A stretch of 64,000 bases of DNA, from NCBI GenBank assembly GCA_951799405.1, contig OX637344.1, positions 6,820,001-6,884,000 on the forward strand, given 5' to 3'. Shown piece after piece: positions 40,847 to 52,156 of the stretch (its first letter is position 1; each line of letters begins with the position of its first letter). This DNA comes from Agapetus fuscipes. Taxonomy: Eukaryota > Arthropoda > Insecta > Trichoptera > Glossosomatidae. Position numbers and translations under genes: made by a program. Under the pieces are notes generated by a model that was not told where the DNA came from, made no database searches, and saw only the letters and a program-made list of their open reading frames with translations.

Positions 40847-41083
40847 AAGGTAAAACTGAATAAGTGCCATATTAAGCTAACATGGGGTTTTGAGATAAAT
40901 GCACATTTTTGCCTATATTCTACAAGAGAAAACTCTATAAAAGTGTGAAAGTCCTGTAGCGTAGATGTTTGTCATAATCACTTTTTTATAATAAGTTTAC
41001 TTACTATGAGAAGTTACACGCAATAGAATGTTTAATCCACGACTTCTAAAAACAGTGAAAAAGCACTTATTCAGTTTTACCTT
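40847..41083. mobile_element. MITE-M, mariner-type, copy 1
   Basis: 237 bp between TA dinucleotides (40845-40846, 41084-41085). Ends AAGGTAAAACTGAATAAGTG and its perfect inverse. No transposase; a TA duplication with such ends is the Tc1/mariner pattern. Confidence 0.85.
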
Positions 41084-41095
41084 TACGGTGGCTCC

Positions 41096-41348
41096 TTGAC
41101 TGATAGATTGGTATGAGGCTGACCTACCGTACTGTAAAAATTGGTTCACTTTTGCCTATGCCACCCCGGTTTCAGGGAAAGGCGGCAGAAGTTGCAAGGT
41201 TTATGTTCATATGAGATTTTATTATTATTATTTGTATGAACACATGCAGAATGTGTAGGCGCGAACCTACATGTGCCTGTCTATAGGCATGCATTTAATA
41301 TGCGCCTTAAATGTCAAAATATCTTTGCAGCTTATATTATAGATTATA
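41096..41348 (+). repeat. LINE-D 3'-end copy
   Basis: TTGACTGATAGATTGG through ATATCTTTGCAGCTTATATTATAG, joined directly to a truncated SINE-A. Confidence 0.8.
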
Positions 41349-41351
41349 GTT

Positions 41352-41578
41352 TATAGTGGCGGTTTGTATTTTCAAATATGCTCTTCGCTGGGTTGAAAAA
41401 TTTATCTACCTTTGACAAAGACCGGTCACCAAAGGTCCATCCAGCCTTACAACAAATGGTTCTTGCTCGGGATTTGGCGCTTTTTGCAGCGACGTGTAAG
41501 CTCACAGAGGGCTCTTGAGGTGTGATAGACACAAAACAGCGCTCACCAAATAAATCATCCTAATATTATTATTTCTAC
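41352..41578 (+). repeat. SINE-A copy, head missing, tail type 1
   Basis: Starts in the body (TTTTCAAATATGCTCTTCGC), passes ACAACAAATGGTTCTTGC, and ends GAGGGCTCTTGAGGTGTG, AAATAAATCATCC. 5' truncation is the expected mark of LINE-driven insertion. Confidence 0.8.
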
Positions 41579-41845
41579 ATCGAGGGTCATAATAAAAGAA
41601 AAACTATTAAAATATTATATGTATGACTAGGATTAAATGAAAGAAGAAAACCAGAACTGAAAAGTTTGAGAGGTCAAAAAAAAAATACGAAAAAATCGAG
41701 ATTTTATGTTCATGTGATGTTTGTTTTTTTTATTACACACGCAGCATGCGTAAGCGCGAACTTTCACGTGTGCGTCTGTGGGCTTACATTAAATATAAGA
41801 CTTGAATACTAAAAGACTATTAATATTTGCAGCTTATAGATAATA
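41579..41845 (+). pseudogene. LINE-D coding scrap plus 3' end
   Basis: GGGTCATAATAAAAG and GATTAAATGAAAGAAG match the coding end at 34520-34600. From 41705 the 3' end follows (TTATGTTCATGTGATG, GTAAGCGCGAAC, TTTGCAGCTTATAG). The third locus with coding scrap upstream of the 3' end. Confidence 0.6.
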
Positions 41846-42444
41846 ACCTATGAAAACAAGAATGTAAAGCTGAAGAAACGGTTGAGATATATGTAATAAT
41901 TAATATTTTATCTTGGAATCGAGAATCTTATATGAGACGGTGATCATAAAGACAGAAATTAAAAGTTATTTAGGATTACGATGTACACGGCAGTAAAATG
42001 AAAGTCGTTTTGCGTACGTAGGCTGGGATAATGAATCTAATAACTTTCAGCTTCTTTAGGTATATATATATATGAGGATAATTTATTGAATTAAAAATTA
42101 ATACTTGACAAAAGAGCGCATTTTATGTTTATGTTTATGAAATCCATAAAAATGAAAATTGAAATGATAGGCGCGCATTAATTGATATAGACAAAATTGT
42201 GACATCATGCCGCTATTTTGCTAAGGCTGCTGCTTACTTATATTTTGTTATTATACGTCTGAGAGCTTTGAATGAATATATCCTTGCAACTTAGATTATA
42301 CATAGATATAGTTGCTAAGAATCCTGAAGCGCTATTGTGATAAATTCCATACACTTTGGATATCAATTCAGGTCGGAGCTTGCTAACGCTTGCGAAAGAG
42401 CTCCATAGATAAGAAAAAAACAGTAAACCTTATTTTTGGACACG
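41846..42444. other. Intergenic with LINE-D tail
   Basis: 42247-42305 is the extreme LINE-D 3' end (GAGAGCTTTGAATGAATATA, CTTGCAACTTAGATTATA). Nothing else. Confidence 0.5.
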
Positions 42445-42640
42445 AATCGCCAATGTCACCCCTGTTTCAGGGAATGTCGGCAAGAGTTGCAGGGCTTATG
42501 TTCATTTGAGGTTTGGATTTTATTTGTAAGTACACAATCAGCATTTGTAAGCGCGAACTACACGTGTTTGTTTGTGGGCATACATCTGAGAGCTTTGAAT
42601 GAATATATCCTTGCAACTTAGATTATAGATTATTATAATC
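42445..42640 (+). repeat. LINE-D 3'-end copy, 5'-truncated
   Basis: Starts at CCAATGTCACCCCTGTTTC and runs complete to GCAACTTAGATTATAGATTA. Belongs to the young subfamily, differing from 34765-34996 at only a few positions. Confidence 0.85.
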
Positions 42641-42749
42641 GCTATCTCGTCGCCTTAAAAGATCGCAAGGAGTTAAGCTAAATAGCGCTTTTGGTTACAT
42701 ATAGATAGCGAGAAAATACAAGACTGTTTCCTTAAACCTTCTATACCTA
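42641..42749. other. Short unassigned spacer
   Basis: Nothing recognised. Confidence 0.4.
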
Positions 42750-43000
42750 TAATCTAAATTGCAAAGATATACTGACATTTAAAATTCATATTCAATGCAT
42801 GCCCACAAACAGGCACATGTAAGCTCGCGCTTACAAATGCTGCATGTGTACTTACAAATTAAAATCCAAACATCAAATTAATATAAACCTTGCAACTTTT
42901 GCCAACCTTCCCAGAAAAGGGGGTGATATAGGTATGGTGAACCATTTTATACAGTGTGGGTGGTCAGCCTCATGCATAACCTATCAAGTCAAGGAATATC
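42750..43000 (-). repeat. LINE-D 3'-end copy
   Basis: TATAATCTAAATTGCAAAG at the left, AAATGCTGCATGTGTAC, ACCTTCCCAGAAAAGGGGG, GTGGTCAGCCTCATGC, then AAGTCAAGGA at the right. Confidence 0.82.
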
Positions 43001-44285
43001 TTAATTTTAATAATATTTGTACAGTCTTCATACATAATGAGAACCTTTTCCTTCGGTGACAGAAAACCCCCCAAAACTTCAAGTAAAATATTGTTGAATT
43101 AAGCTTACTCTCCTTCACGTGAACAATAAATACGTTTCAGCCATAGCCTTTTGGGAATAAAGCAATTAAAGTTTCGCATTGAATGTGCATTTAAGATGCA
43201 CATTCTCACCGTAGTTATTCATTATATGACGAGTTAATGATTGCATTAATCCACTATGAAATGCAGTTAATGGTCGGTGTATCCATTATTTATAGCTTAA
43301 TGGTAATTAATTAATCTTTTACGTCACAAGTACGTCCGTTCACACCAGAGCACTAAGCGATCAGCGGTGTCCATTGTGTTGAGGCAAATTAGGTTTTGTC
43401 ATTAAAATAACACATTAAATTCGGTCTCAAAAATTATATAAGTGCAATATTTATTTAATTTAAAACGTCATTGTTAATCATTACTTCAGCTCGTAATTTT
43501 TTTGCATGCAAATAATTTTAAGAATTTAATTGTTTCTCAAAAGAAATTTATTTAACGTAAAAAAATGAGTTCTTTTTTCTCGTCTTGTTATCAAAACAAT
43601 CGATTTTCTTGTATGTAGATATGAAACATTGTTTTCTTATAATTTTAATACAGCTTACGCTTAAAAGTATTCATCTTGGACCTCCTCATTGAAGATTGGC
43701 GATCAAAAGTATAAATAGAACTTTTGATATACGCTATACCAAAGAGAGATCATGTGCTTTTGCCAAACCACTGTCCCTTACTCGTCAAAAACAATGTACT
43801 ACATCTACCTGGAGCCTAGTGCAGTGCCCCTTCGATTATGAGAGGATGCAGGAGGCAATATTTCTCTTTTTTCCCCACCAAAATTTCAGTTGAATTTTTA
43901 TCTGTTGGCAAAAAGCAGAATTCTCGTACATATGAGAAAGAAACGACTTTTTTGTCGATTCTTCCAGGAGACTTTAAGCATCCGAAGGTACAACCAAATC
44001 TTACAGGAAGTGATTTTATTATCAAAGTACTGAGTTACGTCCTTTTTACATAATGCGTGGTTTGTCTGTGGTTTTTCTATTCTCTATACACTACTGACTG
44101 TTTTGGCGCTGGATAGAAAAAAACAAAGACAAACTGGGCAGAATTCGTACTTTGTGAAAAGACAATTAGTGTGTATTACATGTTTAAGTTAGTATGTTTA
44201 TCTTTGGTGTGCTCCTGTACAGTTTAGGAAACTAACCACTTGCTACTAACCACTTATCAAAAGTTCTAGTCTGTATTAGCTTTAA
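43001..44285. other. Intergenic, no gene seen
   Basis: AT-rich. Frames at 43696-43893 and 43838-44053 show no domain. Confidence 0.4.
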
Positions 44286-44321
44286 AAGATAGATGCATTG
44301 GAACCATTCTTCTTCTTAATC

Positions 44322-44750
44322 CTATTCCTCATTACTGAGGGTTGTGACCCTTGTGGAAGCAACCAATCTTCTCCAGCTCTCCCTCGACTGCGCTGCCCGC
44401 AACGCTCCAACTACCGAGGTGCCTGCTGCTGTCTTCACTTGATCGGTCCATCGTGTGGGGGATCTACCTCTTCCTCTCTTACCCTCCAAGTTACCGATCA
44501 CAACCAGTCGTTCCAGGCTATCCTCATTGCCACGGACAACGTGTCCGAAGAACTGAAGAATACGGCGTGTACACATGTTGGCCAGAGTCAAGCCATCCAA
44601 ACGCAGCTCCCGACGAATGGACTCATTGGTGCGTCTAGCCGTCCATGGGATTCGAAGCATGCGCCTCCAGCACCACATTTCAAAAGCGTCAATTTTTCTT
44701 CTTTCTGCTGCTTTTATTTTGAACTTTGGAACCATTAGGGTTTGATAATT
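44322..44750 (-). pseudogene. Non-LTR endonuclease-reverse transcriptase, C-terminal fragment
   Basis: An open minus-strand stretch of about 140 codons. It has the hallmark ERRKIDAFEMWCWRRMLRIP, then WTARRTNESI, the RILQFFGHVVRG block, and KRGRGRSPTRWTDQVKTAAG. These are the C-terminal blocks of the widespread insect LINE 'endonuclease-reverse transcriptase' proteins, beyond the polymerase. Everything upstream (endonuclease, polymerase) is absent, so it cannot act. The frame is intact over this piece, suggesting modest age. The exact LINE clade cannot be fixed from this end alone. Confidence 0.85.
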
Positions 44751-45229
44751 AATATTCAGATCAAGTAACACAAGCAGATGGTTTGAATGGCGGTTAAGAA
44801 ATACATAGTATACTAAATGAAAGTGAACACAAAACGAAGCTAGCATTACTAAAATGAAGGTGATTTAATTACAAAGCATTTTTGCAAAGCATAGGGAAAT
44901 TATCTCTACCTAGGTATTATGTAATGACGGCCTTTAATCGTAATACCATCTTTGCAGAATCTTCAGTTAATGGATTGGTATAATGATGACCACCCATGCT
45001 GTAAAAACATTTTCTTACTACAAAATATACTTGTAAATAAGATAGGAAAACCTTTAAAATTAATTAGAGGTATGAATAGATTTTATGAGTGCTTTGGAAT
45101 TTATAATATTATTTTTTAAGAACTCAAATAAAGGAAGGAATTCTTAGTGAGATATTTAAATTTTATTTAATTTAAGTTGTGAAATAATATAAACCAATTA
45201 ATTTCAAAATAGTAATTATAAATGGTGTC
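44751..45229. other. Intergenic, LINE-D scrap
   Basis: 44965-45010: AATGGATTGGTATAATGATG, CCACCCATGCTGTAAAAAC. Nothing else. Confidence 0.45.
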
Positions 45230-45620
45230 AATAAACGTTTGCTCAAGATAAAATTCAATTCAATATTTGTAGCATGAAATCTCAATTAATATATAGAAAA
45301 CCTCATCTGCAGATAATATCATCCAGGTATGTACATAACCTCATCTTTATATCTATGATATCCTTAATAGGTAATGTAATCTACGGGAAATTGATGTATT
45401 TTAATCATGTATGAAATATCATATCTATTGAAAATCGCATCCACAAATATTTTCATAAATAATAATCTCTTGATAATCTCATATCGTGATATTATCTATG
45501 GAAAATCTTATGTAAGTGTCAAGTATCTTATCTAATGAAAAAAAGCTACAAATAATCTCACATCTAAACCTTCTTATTTACAGATAATCTAATCTATAGA
45601 AAAGCTCAACCATACCAAAT
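45230..45620. repeat. Degenerate ATCTCAT/TATGGAAAATC tandem-like region
   Basis: Loosely repeated words: ATAATCTCAT, ATCTATGGAAAATC, ATAGAAAACCTCATC, CAGATAATCTAATC. No exact period; looks like a decayed satellite. Confidence 0.35.
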
Positions 45621-47020
45621 TACTTTTCCTTAATTTGTGAAGAAGAATGCAATTTTATCCAGCATATGTTTTCCTTTCCAGAAACAGGCAAATATTTATT
45701 CTATCAATTAAAATATCTTAAAAGAAATAAGAAAATTATCTTCAGATAATCAATTACACCGAAGAAGATCAGTGAATCTATTCACGCTTATTAGTATGGG
45801 CGTAATCTAATGAGGAATACGAAGCGATTTCATATAAACATTTACTTTCCTTTCAATAATATCGATAAAAAATTGTATCTACACACATTTATATTACTTT
45901 CTATTTATGACATAAGATCAATAATAATTTAGACGCTGCTCTTTCCGGGTAAGGAAAAAGATTCTTAGGTTGCAATTAAATCAATTCGTATGAATGATTC
46001 TGTTGGAGAGTGTGAAATTCTTGATACCATACAAATTTTAAATCGATGTTAGAAATTGATCTGCAAAATTGTGGAATGCCATTATAAGCTATTTTATATC
46101 ATTTTATGAACGCATTTCATATGAATTTTAAATTTAAACATATCTAAGCAACTAAGAGTAAGGGTAGGTTAAAAAAAAAATAAAAAGTAACCTCCATATT
46201 CAAGATTAAAATTAATACTTTTTGAAATTAAAATGTCTTTTTTTAATTATTGATTTACTTGATGCGTACCTACTCATCAATTTTTTCACCAAAAATAATT
46301 TGAATCAAAATGTATGGCGGAGATGAGGGCGTGGTGTAAGCTGCATAAACATGTGACTCTGTTGATTTTTGTACAAAAATTTGATAAAAGAATTAGCCTT
46401 TTCATTTATGTACCTACGTTTTCCTCTTTTTTTCAATTTTATCACTATGGTACATATTTTTTAATCAGCCATTCATTAATTTGAAATACATTTGCCTGTT
46501 ACAAGTGTACGCATCTGGTTGAAACTCTTACAATAGACTCCACATTTTGCACGAGCCTACGGTCCTTGGGGATCAATAAAAAAAATGATTGCATTTTCCC
46601 TAGGTCGTGAGAAATCTCGATTTTGCATATGTGAAATTCGTGTGCGGAGTCCATTGAGCCACGAACCGGATGAAAAAACAATCAGATTTCTGCAGTAGGA
46701 AGTTTTAATTCAATTACATAATAATTATAATACGAGTATTGCTACAATTTGTAGAACATTAAATAATTCGTTAAAATGATGTAATTTCATTACATGAGGA
46801 ATTCAACACCGCAAGAAAGTTTCTAGAAAATAGCTCAAGTAATCAAAATGCTTTTTAACTGCTTAAAAAATATATATTAATGAAAATGCTTTTTTTTTAA
46901 TTAAATAGACTCGGCACAAATTTTGACGTCACACGATTGAGTTGGTAGAGAAAATGGAAGCATATCGTAGGATATGTGTGTTTTACAGGATACAACGTTT
47001 ATATTTTGTTTCTGTTATTT
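45621..47020. other. Intergenic with SINE-E tail and repeat J
   Basis: 45636-45720 is a SINE-E tail scrap (TTTGTGAAGAAGAATGCAATT, CCAGAAACAGGC). 46530-46690 (CCTACGGTCCTTGGGG, GTGTGCGGAGTCCATTG) and 46918-46975 (TTGACGTCACACGATTG) are repeat J pieces. No gene. Confidence 0.5.
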
Positions 47021-47024
47021 GTTC

Positions 47025-47235
47025 CTCGACTTCTAGGTTTGTATGAGGTTGACCACTCAAACTGTAAGACTTGTTTCATTTTGACAATGTCACCCATGTT
47101 CAAGGAAGCAAAAGTTGTAAAGCTTATGCTCATTTGAGATTTAGTTCTTTATTTTGTAAGTAGGTACACTTGCGAGTTGCGACTTGTGGTAATGTATAAG
47201 TATATTTTTGTAACTGAAATTATAGATAGACGCTT
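47025..47235 (+). repeat. LINE-D 3'-end copy
   Basis: CTCGACTTCTAGGTTTGTATG to TTTTTGTAACTGAAATTATAG; internal deletions. Confidence 0.75.
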
Positions 47236-47779
47236 CCGAGCTTATCATTTTATAGTAACTACCATAAAATAAATAAACTATCCTAGTTGATAAATTAAAT
47301 TAATTATTGAATTAAAAATAGGAATAAAAAGTCATAACATATGGCTTTTTGACACAGCATAATTCTAGAAAATTTAAGACATAATAAAAATCTAACCTGT
47401 TTTAACAGTCTTCCCTGAGCGAAAGAAACTTGCAACTTTAATGTCTACTAAACTGCATTCTCTTGTGCAGAAATCAGCAATAATTAATGTAGATAGCTCT
47501 CTATCCGGCAGACAGGATATCCGTGCACTTTTACCTGCAATTACTCAGAGTGCTTTCCCATTTAATAATGAGTTAGAAAAATAATCACCTCATGATAAAA
47601 AGTATAACAAATGTGTAGTTTAAAATAAAGTCACTAAAAAATATGATTAAGAAAAATTACGTAAAATGTATCGAAGTTAAAATAAATGAATGATTGATTT
47701 ATATTCAAGTTAAAACGTATTATGTATGCGTAGTATACAGTAGAAAAATGTTACAGTAGTATATGTAGATAATAGATAG
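47236..47779. other. Intergenic, no gene seen
   Basis: Nothing recognised. Confidence 0.4.
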
Positions 47780-48155
47780 ATTATAGAAAAAACGGTCCAC
47801 TTTTCCAATGTCATCATTGTTTCAGGAAAGGACGGTAGCAGTTGCTGGGTTGCACAATAAATGGCTTAAATATGATTTCTGTGTTCCTTATTCTGTTTCT
47901 TTTGTTTTTTTTTCATTGTTTTCCTATTTTTTTGTTTCTTGACTCACAGGTTGGTTGGTATAAGGCTGTTGAGAGGCCTATGTCACTCCTGTTTCACGGA
48001 AGGTCTGCAAGAGTTGCAGGGCTTATGTTCATTTGTGATCGGGTCTTTATGTTGTAAGTTCACATGCGACATGTGTTAATGCGATCTTATACGTGTCTGC
48101 TTGTGAGAATACATGTTAAATGAAATTTATCTTTGCAACTTAGATAAAAGATAAT
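47780..48155 (+). repeat. Two LINE-D 3'-end copies
   Basis: 47785-47860 (CGGTCCACTTTTCCAATGTC) and 47935-48155 (CTTGACTCACAGGTTGG through TATCTTTGCAACTTAGAT). The second is preceded by the T-rich untranslated stretch seen at 34650-34760. Confidence 0.75.
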
Positions 48156-48262
48156 AGATTTAAAAATGTTTTCCTTATTTTATCTCTGAGAGTCTTTCCG
48201 GCAAACGCTCGAGTGTTTTCATTAATGATGTTCTAAGCACAGATTTTGTTTCGGTGACCGAT

Positions 48263-48562
48263 GACCGGTCGGTAGTCCAGGTGGTAACACTTCGGACTCG
48301 TAACTGGAAGGTTGTGGGTTCGAATCCCTGCGGAGCACAAAAAATATACCATTTATATTTTCAAATTTGCTCTTCGCTGGGTTGAAAAATTCATAAACCT
48401 TTACCAAAGACCGGTCATCAAAAGGTCCATCCAGCCTTACAACAACTGGGTCTTGCTTGAGAATTAACGCTTTCTACAGCGACGACCAAGCTTGCAGAGG
48501 GCTCTTGAGGTGTGATACACACAAAAACAGCGCTCACCAAAATAAATCAGCCTTATTTAATT
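48263..48562 (+). repeat. SINE-A, reference copy, tail type 1
   Basis: Full length. Head: GGTAGTCCAGGTGGTAACAC (box A) and GTGGGTTCGAATCCC (box B), then GGAGCACAAAAAATATACC. Body: TTCGCTGGGTTGAAAAATTC, ACCGGTCATC, ACAACTGGGTCTTGC. Tail: GAGGGCTCTTGAGGTGTG, ACAAAAACAGCGCTC, AATAAATC. The Pol III boxes would allow transcription; it encodes nothing. Intact head and tail suggest recent activity. Confidence 0.88.
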
Positions 48563-49019
48563 TTTTTTTTTTTTAAAGGCCATTATTGGACTTTAGAAAT
48601 GCATTATATGAAAATTAAATATAATTACAGAATATGTGCACTTTACAGAATTTCCAACCATGTAATAATAATTGTAGAAAGAGAGTGTTTCTTGGAGTTA
48701 TTATTTAACATAACTCCATTTCCTCGTTGGAAGATATTTAAGTTCACTATGCGGTTGAAATGCAATTCTGCCCGGTCAGTTCTAGAACGGGACTGACATA
48801 ACAAAGCAGTCTAGAGTAAACAAAGACTTATGTGTGTAAATAAATAAGCTACACATCCAGGGGTGAAAGGTTTATTCTGCGATCGTAAAATATTGCTTGA
48901 GAACGTATTGTTTTATGCAGTATATTAATTTTACGATGCGCACTCATACTTTATCTATGACTTTTATGAGATTTTAAATGAACGTGTTTCTTATTCTACA
49001 TTCTATAATAATCTATCTT
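48563..49019. other. Intergenic, no gene seen
   Basis: Nothing recognised. Confidence 0.4.
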
Positions 49020-49240
49020 GCAAATATATAGAATTACACGTTAGATTCATATTACATGAATTTCCGTATAAATTCGCACATGCCACATGTGTACTTACAA
49101 CTTAAAAACCCAATCTTAAATGAACATAAGCCCTGCAACTCTTGCCGACCTACCCTGAAACAGGTATGACATTGGCAAAGTGAACCATTTTTTGCAGTAC
49201 GGGTGGTCAGTCTCATACCAAAGTATTAATATAGGAACAA
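49020..49240 (-). repeat. LINE-D 3'-end copy
   Basis: ATGCCACATGTGTACTTAC, CTCTTGCCGACCTACCC, GTGGTCAGTCTCATACC. Confidence 0.82.
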
Positions 49241-49309
49241 TTAATGTTATTTATTAATATTAATTTCTCGTATAGTACCAAAATCGGCAAACTAGGATTT
49301 ATTTCAGGA

Positions 49310-49570
49310 CCACATGGTTGGTATGAGGCTGACCAGGTTGGTATGAGGCTGACCACCCATACTGTAAAAAATGGTTCACTTTGCCAATGTCACCCCTGTT
49401 TCAGAGAAGGTCGGCAAGAGTTGCTTATGTTCATTTGAGATTGGGTTTTTTATACTGTATGTCCACATGCGGCATGTGTGAGCGTGAAATTATGCGTGTC
49501 TGCTTGTGGGAATGCATTTAATATGAATCTCAAATGATACATATCTTTGCAGCTTAGATTTAAATTTTAG
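49310..49570 (+). repeat. LINE-D 3'-end copy with a 21-bp start duplication
   Basis: GGTTGGTATGAGGCTGACCA occurs twice in tandem (49316 and 49336), then the copy runs to ATATCTTTGCAGCTTAGATT. Confidence 0.85.
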
Positions 49571-49996
49571 ACCACAGATAAATTTATAAATATACACGAT
49601 TATAAATATACATGAACTTATCTCCACATATATATTTATCTCATCTTTTATTGCGTAATAGATAGATTTCCCTCAATTAATATACACATAAAATTTTCAT
49701 TTACCACAAAATGTTGGGATGAATTTGCAAAACATTTTAGCTAAGTAGACGAAAACTTTCTGCAATTAAAAAGGTTCATTTTTTTCTGTTCACACAAAAA
49801 TATACTTGAATATTCAGTCACAAGTATCTATAAATGTCAATTAACCATCTTCAGTAGTAGAAAAACATGAAGAGGACCGCGTTGCATAAAAGATAGTATT
49901 TTCCCATGCATTACCATAAAACTGGATTCCGTCCTCTTTTTGCGCTATTCGCAAAGGTAGCAATTTCCTATACTATAATGATATGGTTTCCAGGAT
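49571..49996. other. Intergenic, no gene seen
   Basis: AT-rich, nothing recognised. Confidence 0.4.
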
Positions 49997-50112
49997 AGAA
50001 CGTCACAGTGACAAAACGACACATGAAATAACGAAACATGACATAACAACACATGGCAAAACGACACATGACAGAACAATACAATGACAGTGAATCACAT
50101 GACAAAACAACA
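49997..50112 (+). repeat. 15-bp minisatellite, left array
   Basis: Seven or so imperfect units of the type ACAAAACGACACATG. Confidence 0.8.
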
Positions 50113-50127
50113 CAAACATCTTGCGCA

Positions 50128-50436
50128 AACGTCGAACGCAACTAAGCTACACATATAATGTAACTTCTTGCTGCGTTATCCCCAAAGGGTCTTGCATGTG
50201 GCGAATGGAACCTATTTATTTTTACATGTAAGCCTTACGCCAACTACTCTAGTTGAAGTGAAGGTTTCCCAGCTCCCGAGGGGGCTTGTACTCATTTCTT
50301 GTGAAGGCTGAGTAAACTTACCGGTATTTTATTTTGGGGTTTGAAATAAATACCGAAACGAAAATCACACCCTCAGTGGGACAAACCCGAGCTCACGGCA
50401 TGGAATGCAAGCACTCTACCAATTGAGCTATCGACT
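50128..50436 (-). repeat. SINE-B, reference copy
   Basis: Complete minus copy: CTAAGCTACACATATAATG at the 3' side, GGTTTCCCAGCTCCCGAG in the body, and the head CACTCTACCAATTGAGCTATC (reverse of box A). Sits exactly between two oppositely oriented minisatellite arrays. Confidence 0.85.
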
Positions 50437-50442
50437 TGACTT

Positions 50443-50585
50443 GTCTCATGATGTTTTGTCATATGATGCCCTGTCATTGTGATGTGCCGTCATGTGTTGT
50501 TCTGTCATGAGTCGTTTTGTCGTATGTTGTTCTGTCGTTTGTCGATATGTCATGTATCGTTTTGCCACTGTGCTGTTCTAAATTG
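50443..50585 (-). repeat. 15-bp minisatellite, right array (inverted)
   Basis: About nine units of CATGTGTTGTTCTGT type, the reverse complement of the left array. In minus-strand translation they give five-residue repeats (HDRTT, YDKTT). Confidence 0.8.
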
Positions 50586-50782
50586 TCACCAATGATATGT
50601 AATAAAAACTTTAGCCGCAATATGAAGTTAAGACTGACTCTGAATAGCCCTGATGTCCTGTAATTGTATGTAATCAAGTGCTTAGATAATCTCTCGCACA
50701 TGGAATTATGTCATTAAAAAAATAATACAAAAAAGATTCAAATTTATGGGAACTCGTCAAGTAAAATATATTATACGTAATA
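50586..50782. other. Short unassigned spacer
   Basis: Nothing recognised. Confidence 0.4.
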
Positions 50783-50957
50783 ATAAAATTAGGATGATTT
50801 ATTCGGTGAGCGATGTTTTTGTATGAATCACACCTCAAGAGCCCTCTGCAAGCTTAAACGTCGCTACAGAGAGTGCCAATTTTCAAACAAAACCCAGTTG
50901 CTGTATGGCTGGATGGACCTTTGGTGACTAGTCTTTGGTAAAGGATATGAACACTTC
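50783..50957 (-). repeat. SINE-A copy, head missing, tail type 1
   Basis: GGATGATTTATTCGGTGAGC and CACACCTCAAGAGCCCTC at the left; CCCAGTTGCTGTATGGC and CTTTGGTGACTAG inside; stops before the head. Confidence 0.8.
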
Positions 50958-51444
50958 TTCAAAAGATTGGACGCTTCTTGTGCTTCGTGAATGAAAATTG
51001 GCGATCACAATAGCCAAGACATAATTTCACATGAAGAATGTTTGTTTGTGTGCTGGACCAATGTGTCTTATGAGAACTGGAAATTGCTTTTCAAAATATT
51101 TAATACAACTCTCACACTATCGTGTTGTATGGTTTTTTCTTAGCTCAGATTGTGTAAAATGTCAATTTTAGGACAATTTTATTGAAAGGTCATCTTTGAA
51201 TCAATTGGTAAATAAGTCAAACGAGCACTGTGGGACGAATGTTTACTTCCAATGCTTGCAATGTTGCGCACTTCCCTGTGAAGCATGGGATGTGAACCCA
51301 TTCCAGTCCAAAATGTTATTAGTAGCATAGTTTGATAGGGGCTAGAAAGTTGATGTACTTCAGCCACATTTTGAGAAATGAGAAATATAGAAAATAGAAA
51401 TGAGATTGAGGACGACAAAGGACATCGTGGCTGAAAAACCTGCG
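50958..51444. other. Intergenic, no gene seen
   Basis: Nothing recognised. Confidence 0.4.
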
Positions 51445-51675
51445 ACAATCTATAATCTAAATTGCAAAGATACTTATATCAAATACATTCACGTGACACG
51501 TGTAATTTCGCGCTTACAAATGCTGAATGTGTACTTACAAATTAAAATTTAAACCTCAAATGAACATAAAACCCGCAACCTTGCTTCCCTGAAGCAAGGG
51601 TGACATTGGCAAAGTGAATATTTTTTTACAGTATGGGTGGTCAGCCTCATACCAACCTGTAAGTCAAGGAATCCA
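51445..51675 (-). repeat. LINE-D 3'-end copy
   Basis: CTATAATCTAAATTGCAAAG, AAATGCTGAATGTGTACTTAC and GTGGTCAGCCTCATACC. Confidence 0.82.
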
Positions 51676-51709
51676 ATCAATTAATTACATCCAGCATTTG
51701 TGTAACATC

Positions 51710-52130
51710 TCATCCTATACCATACGTTTTTGGTCCTTACATACTTTTTTCATTTCATCCAGAGTAATATCCCATTCCAATTCAAAATGTAAGACGTAGC
51801 ATAGATCCATAAGGGCTTTAGCTACCCTTAGTGGTATGATGACAGTGATACAGTTACAGGTATTTGGTACATAACCAAGGTGCGGAATTCTCCAGCCCGC
51901 CGTGGGACCGACCTCGTCGTCACGACCACGCGCTGAACTGGCGCGGGATGGTCCCTTGAGATAGGACTCACCATTTGTCCCGAGGACAGGATCATGCCGG
52001 GCCGCGTCGCTAGGTAACGACCTCTGAACAACCATTTTCCGGGTTCAGGAGAGATAGGCGGCAGGAACATTGCACAATAGAGCTTACTATACTGTGAAAC
52101 AGACCACGTTTCCAAAACGGTATTTATTTT
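51710..52130 (-). pseudogene. LINE coding-end fragments, chimeric
   Basis: On the minus strand 51720-51790 reads ITLDEMKKVCKDQKR, as in LINE-D. 51800-51870 has the CTACCCTTAGTGGTATGATG block of the LINE tail at 58930-59005. 51890-52060 is GC-richer (GGGACCGACCTCGTCG) and not identified. Confidence 0.5.
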
Positions 52131-52156
52131 TGTCTTTAAAATATATCGATAACTTA

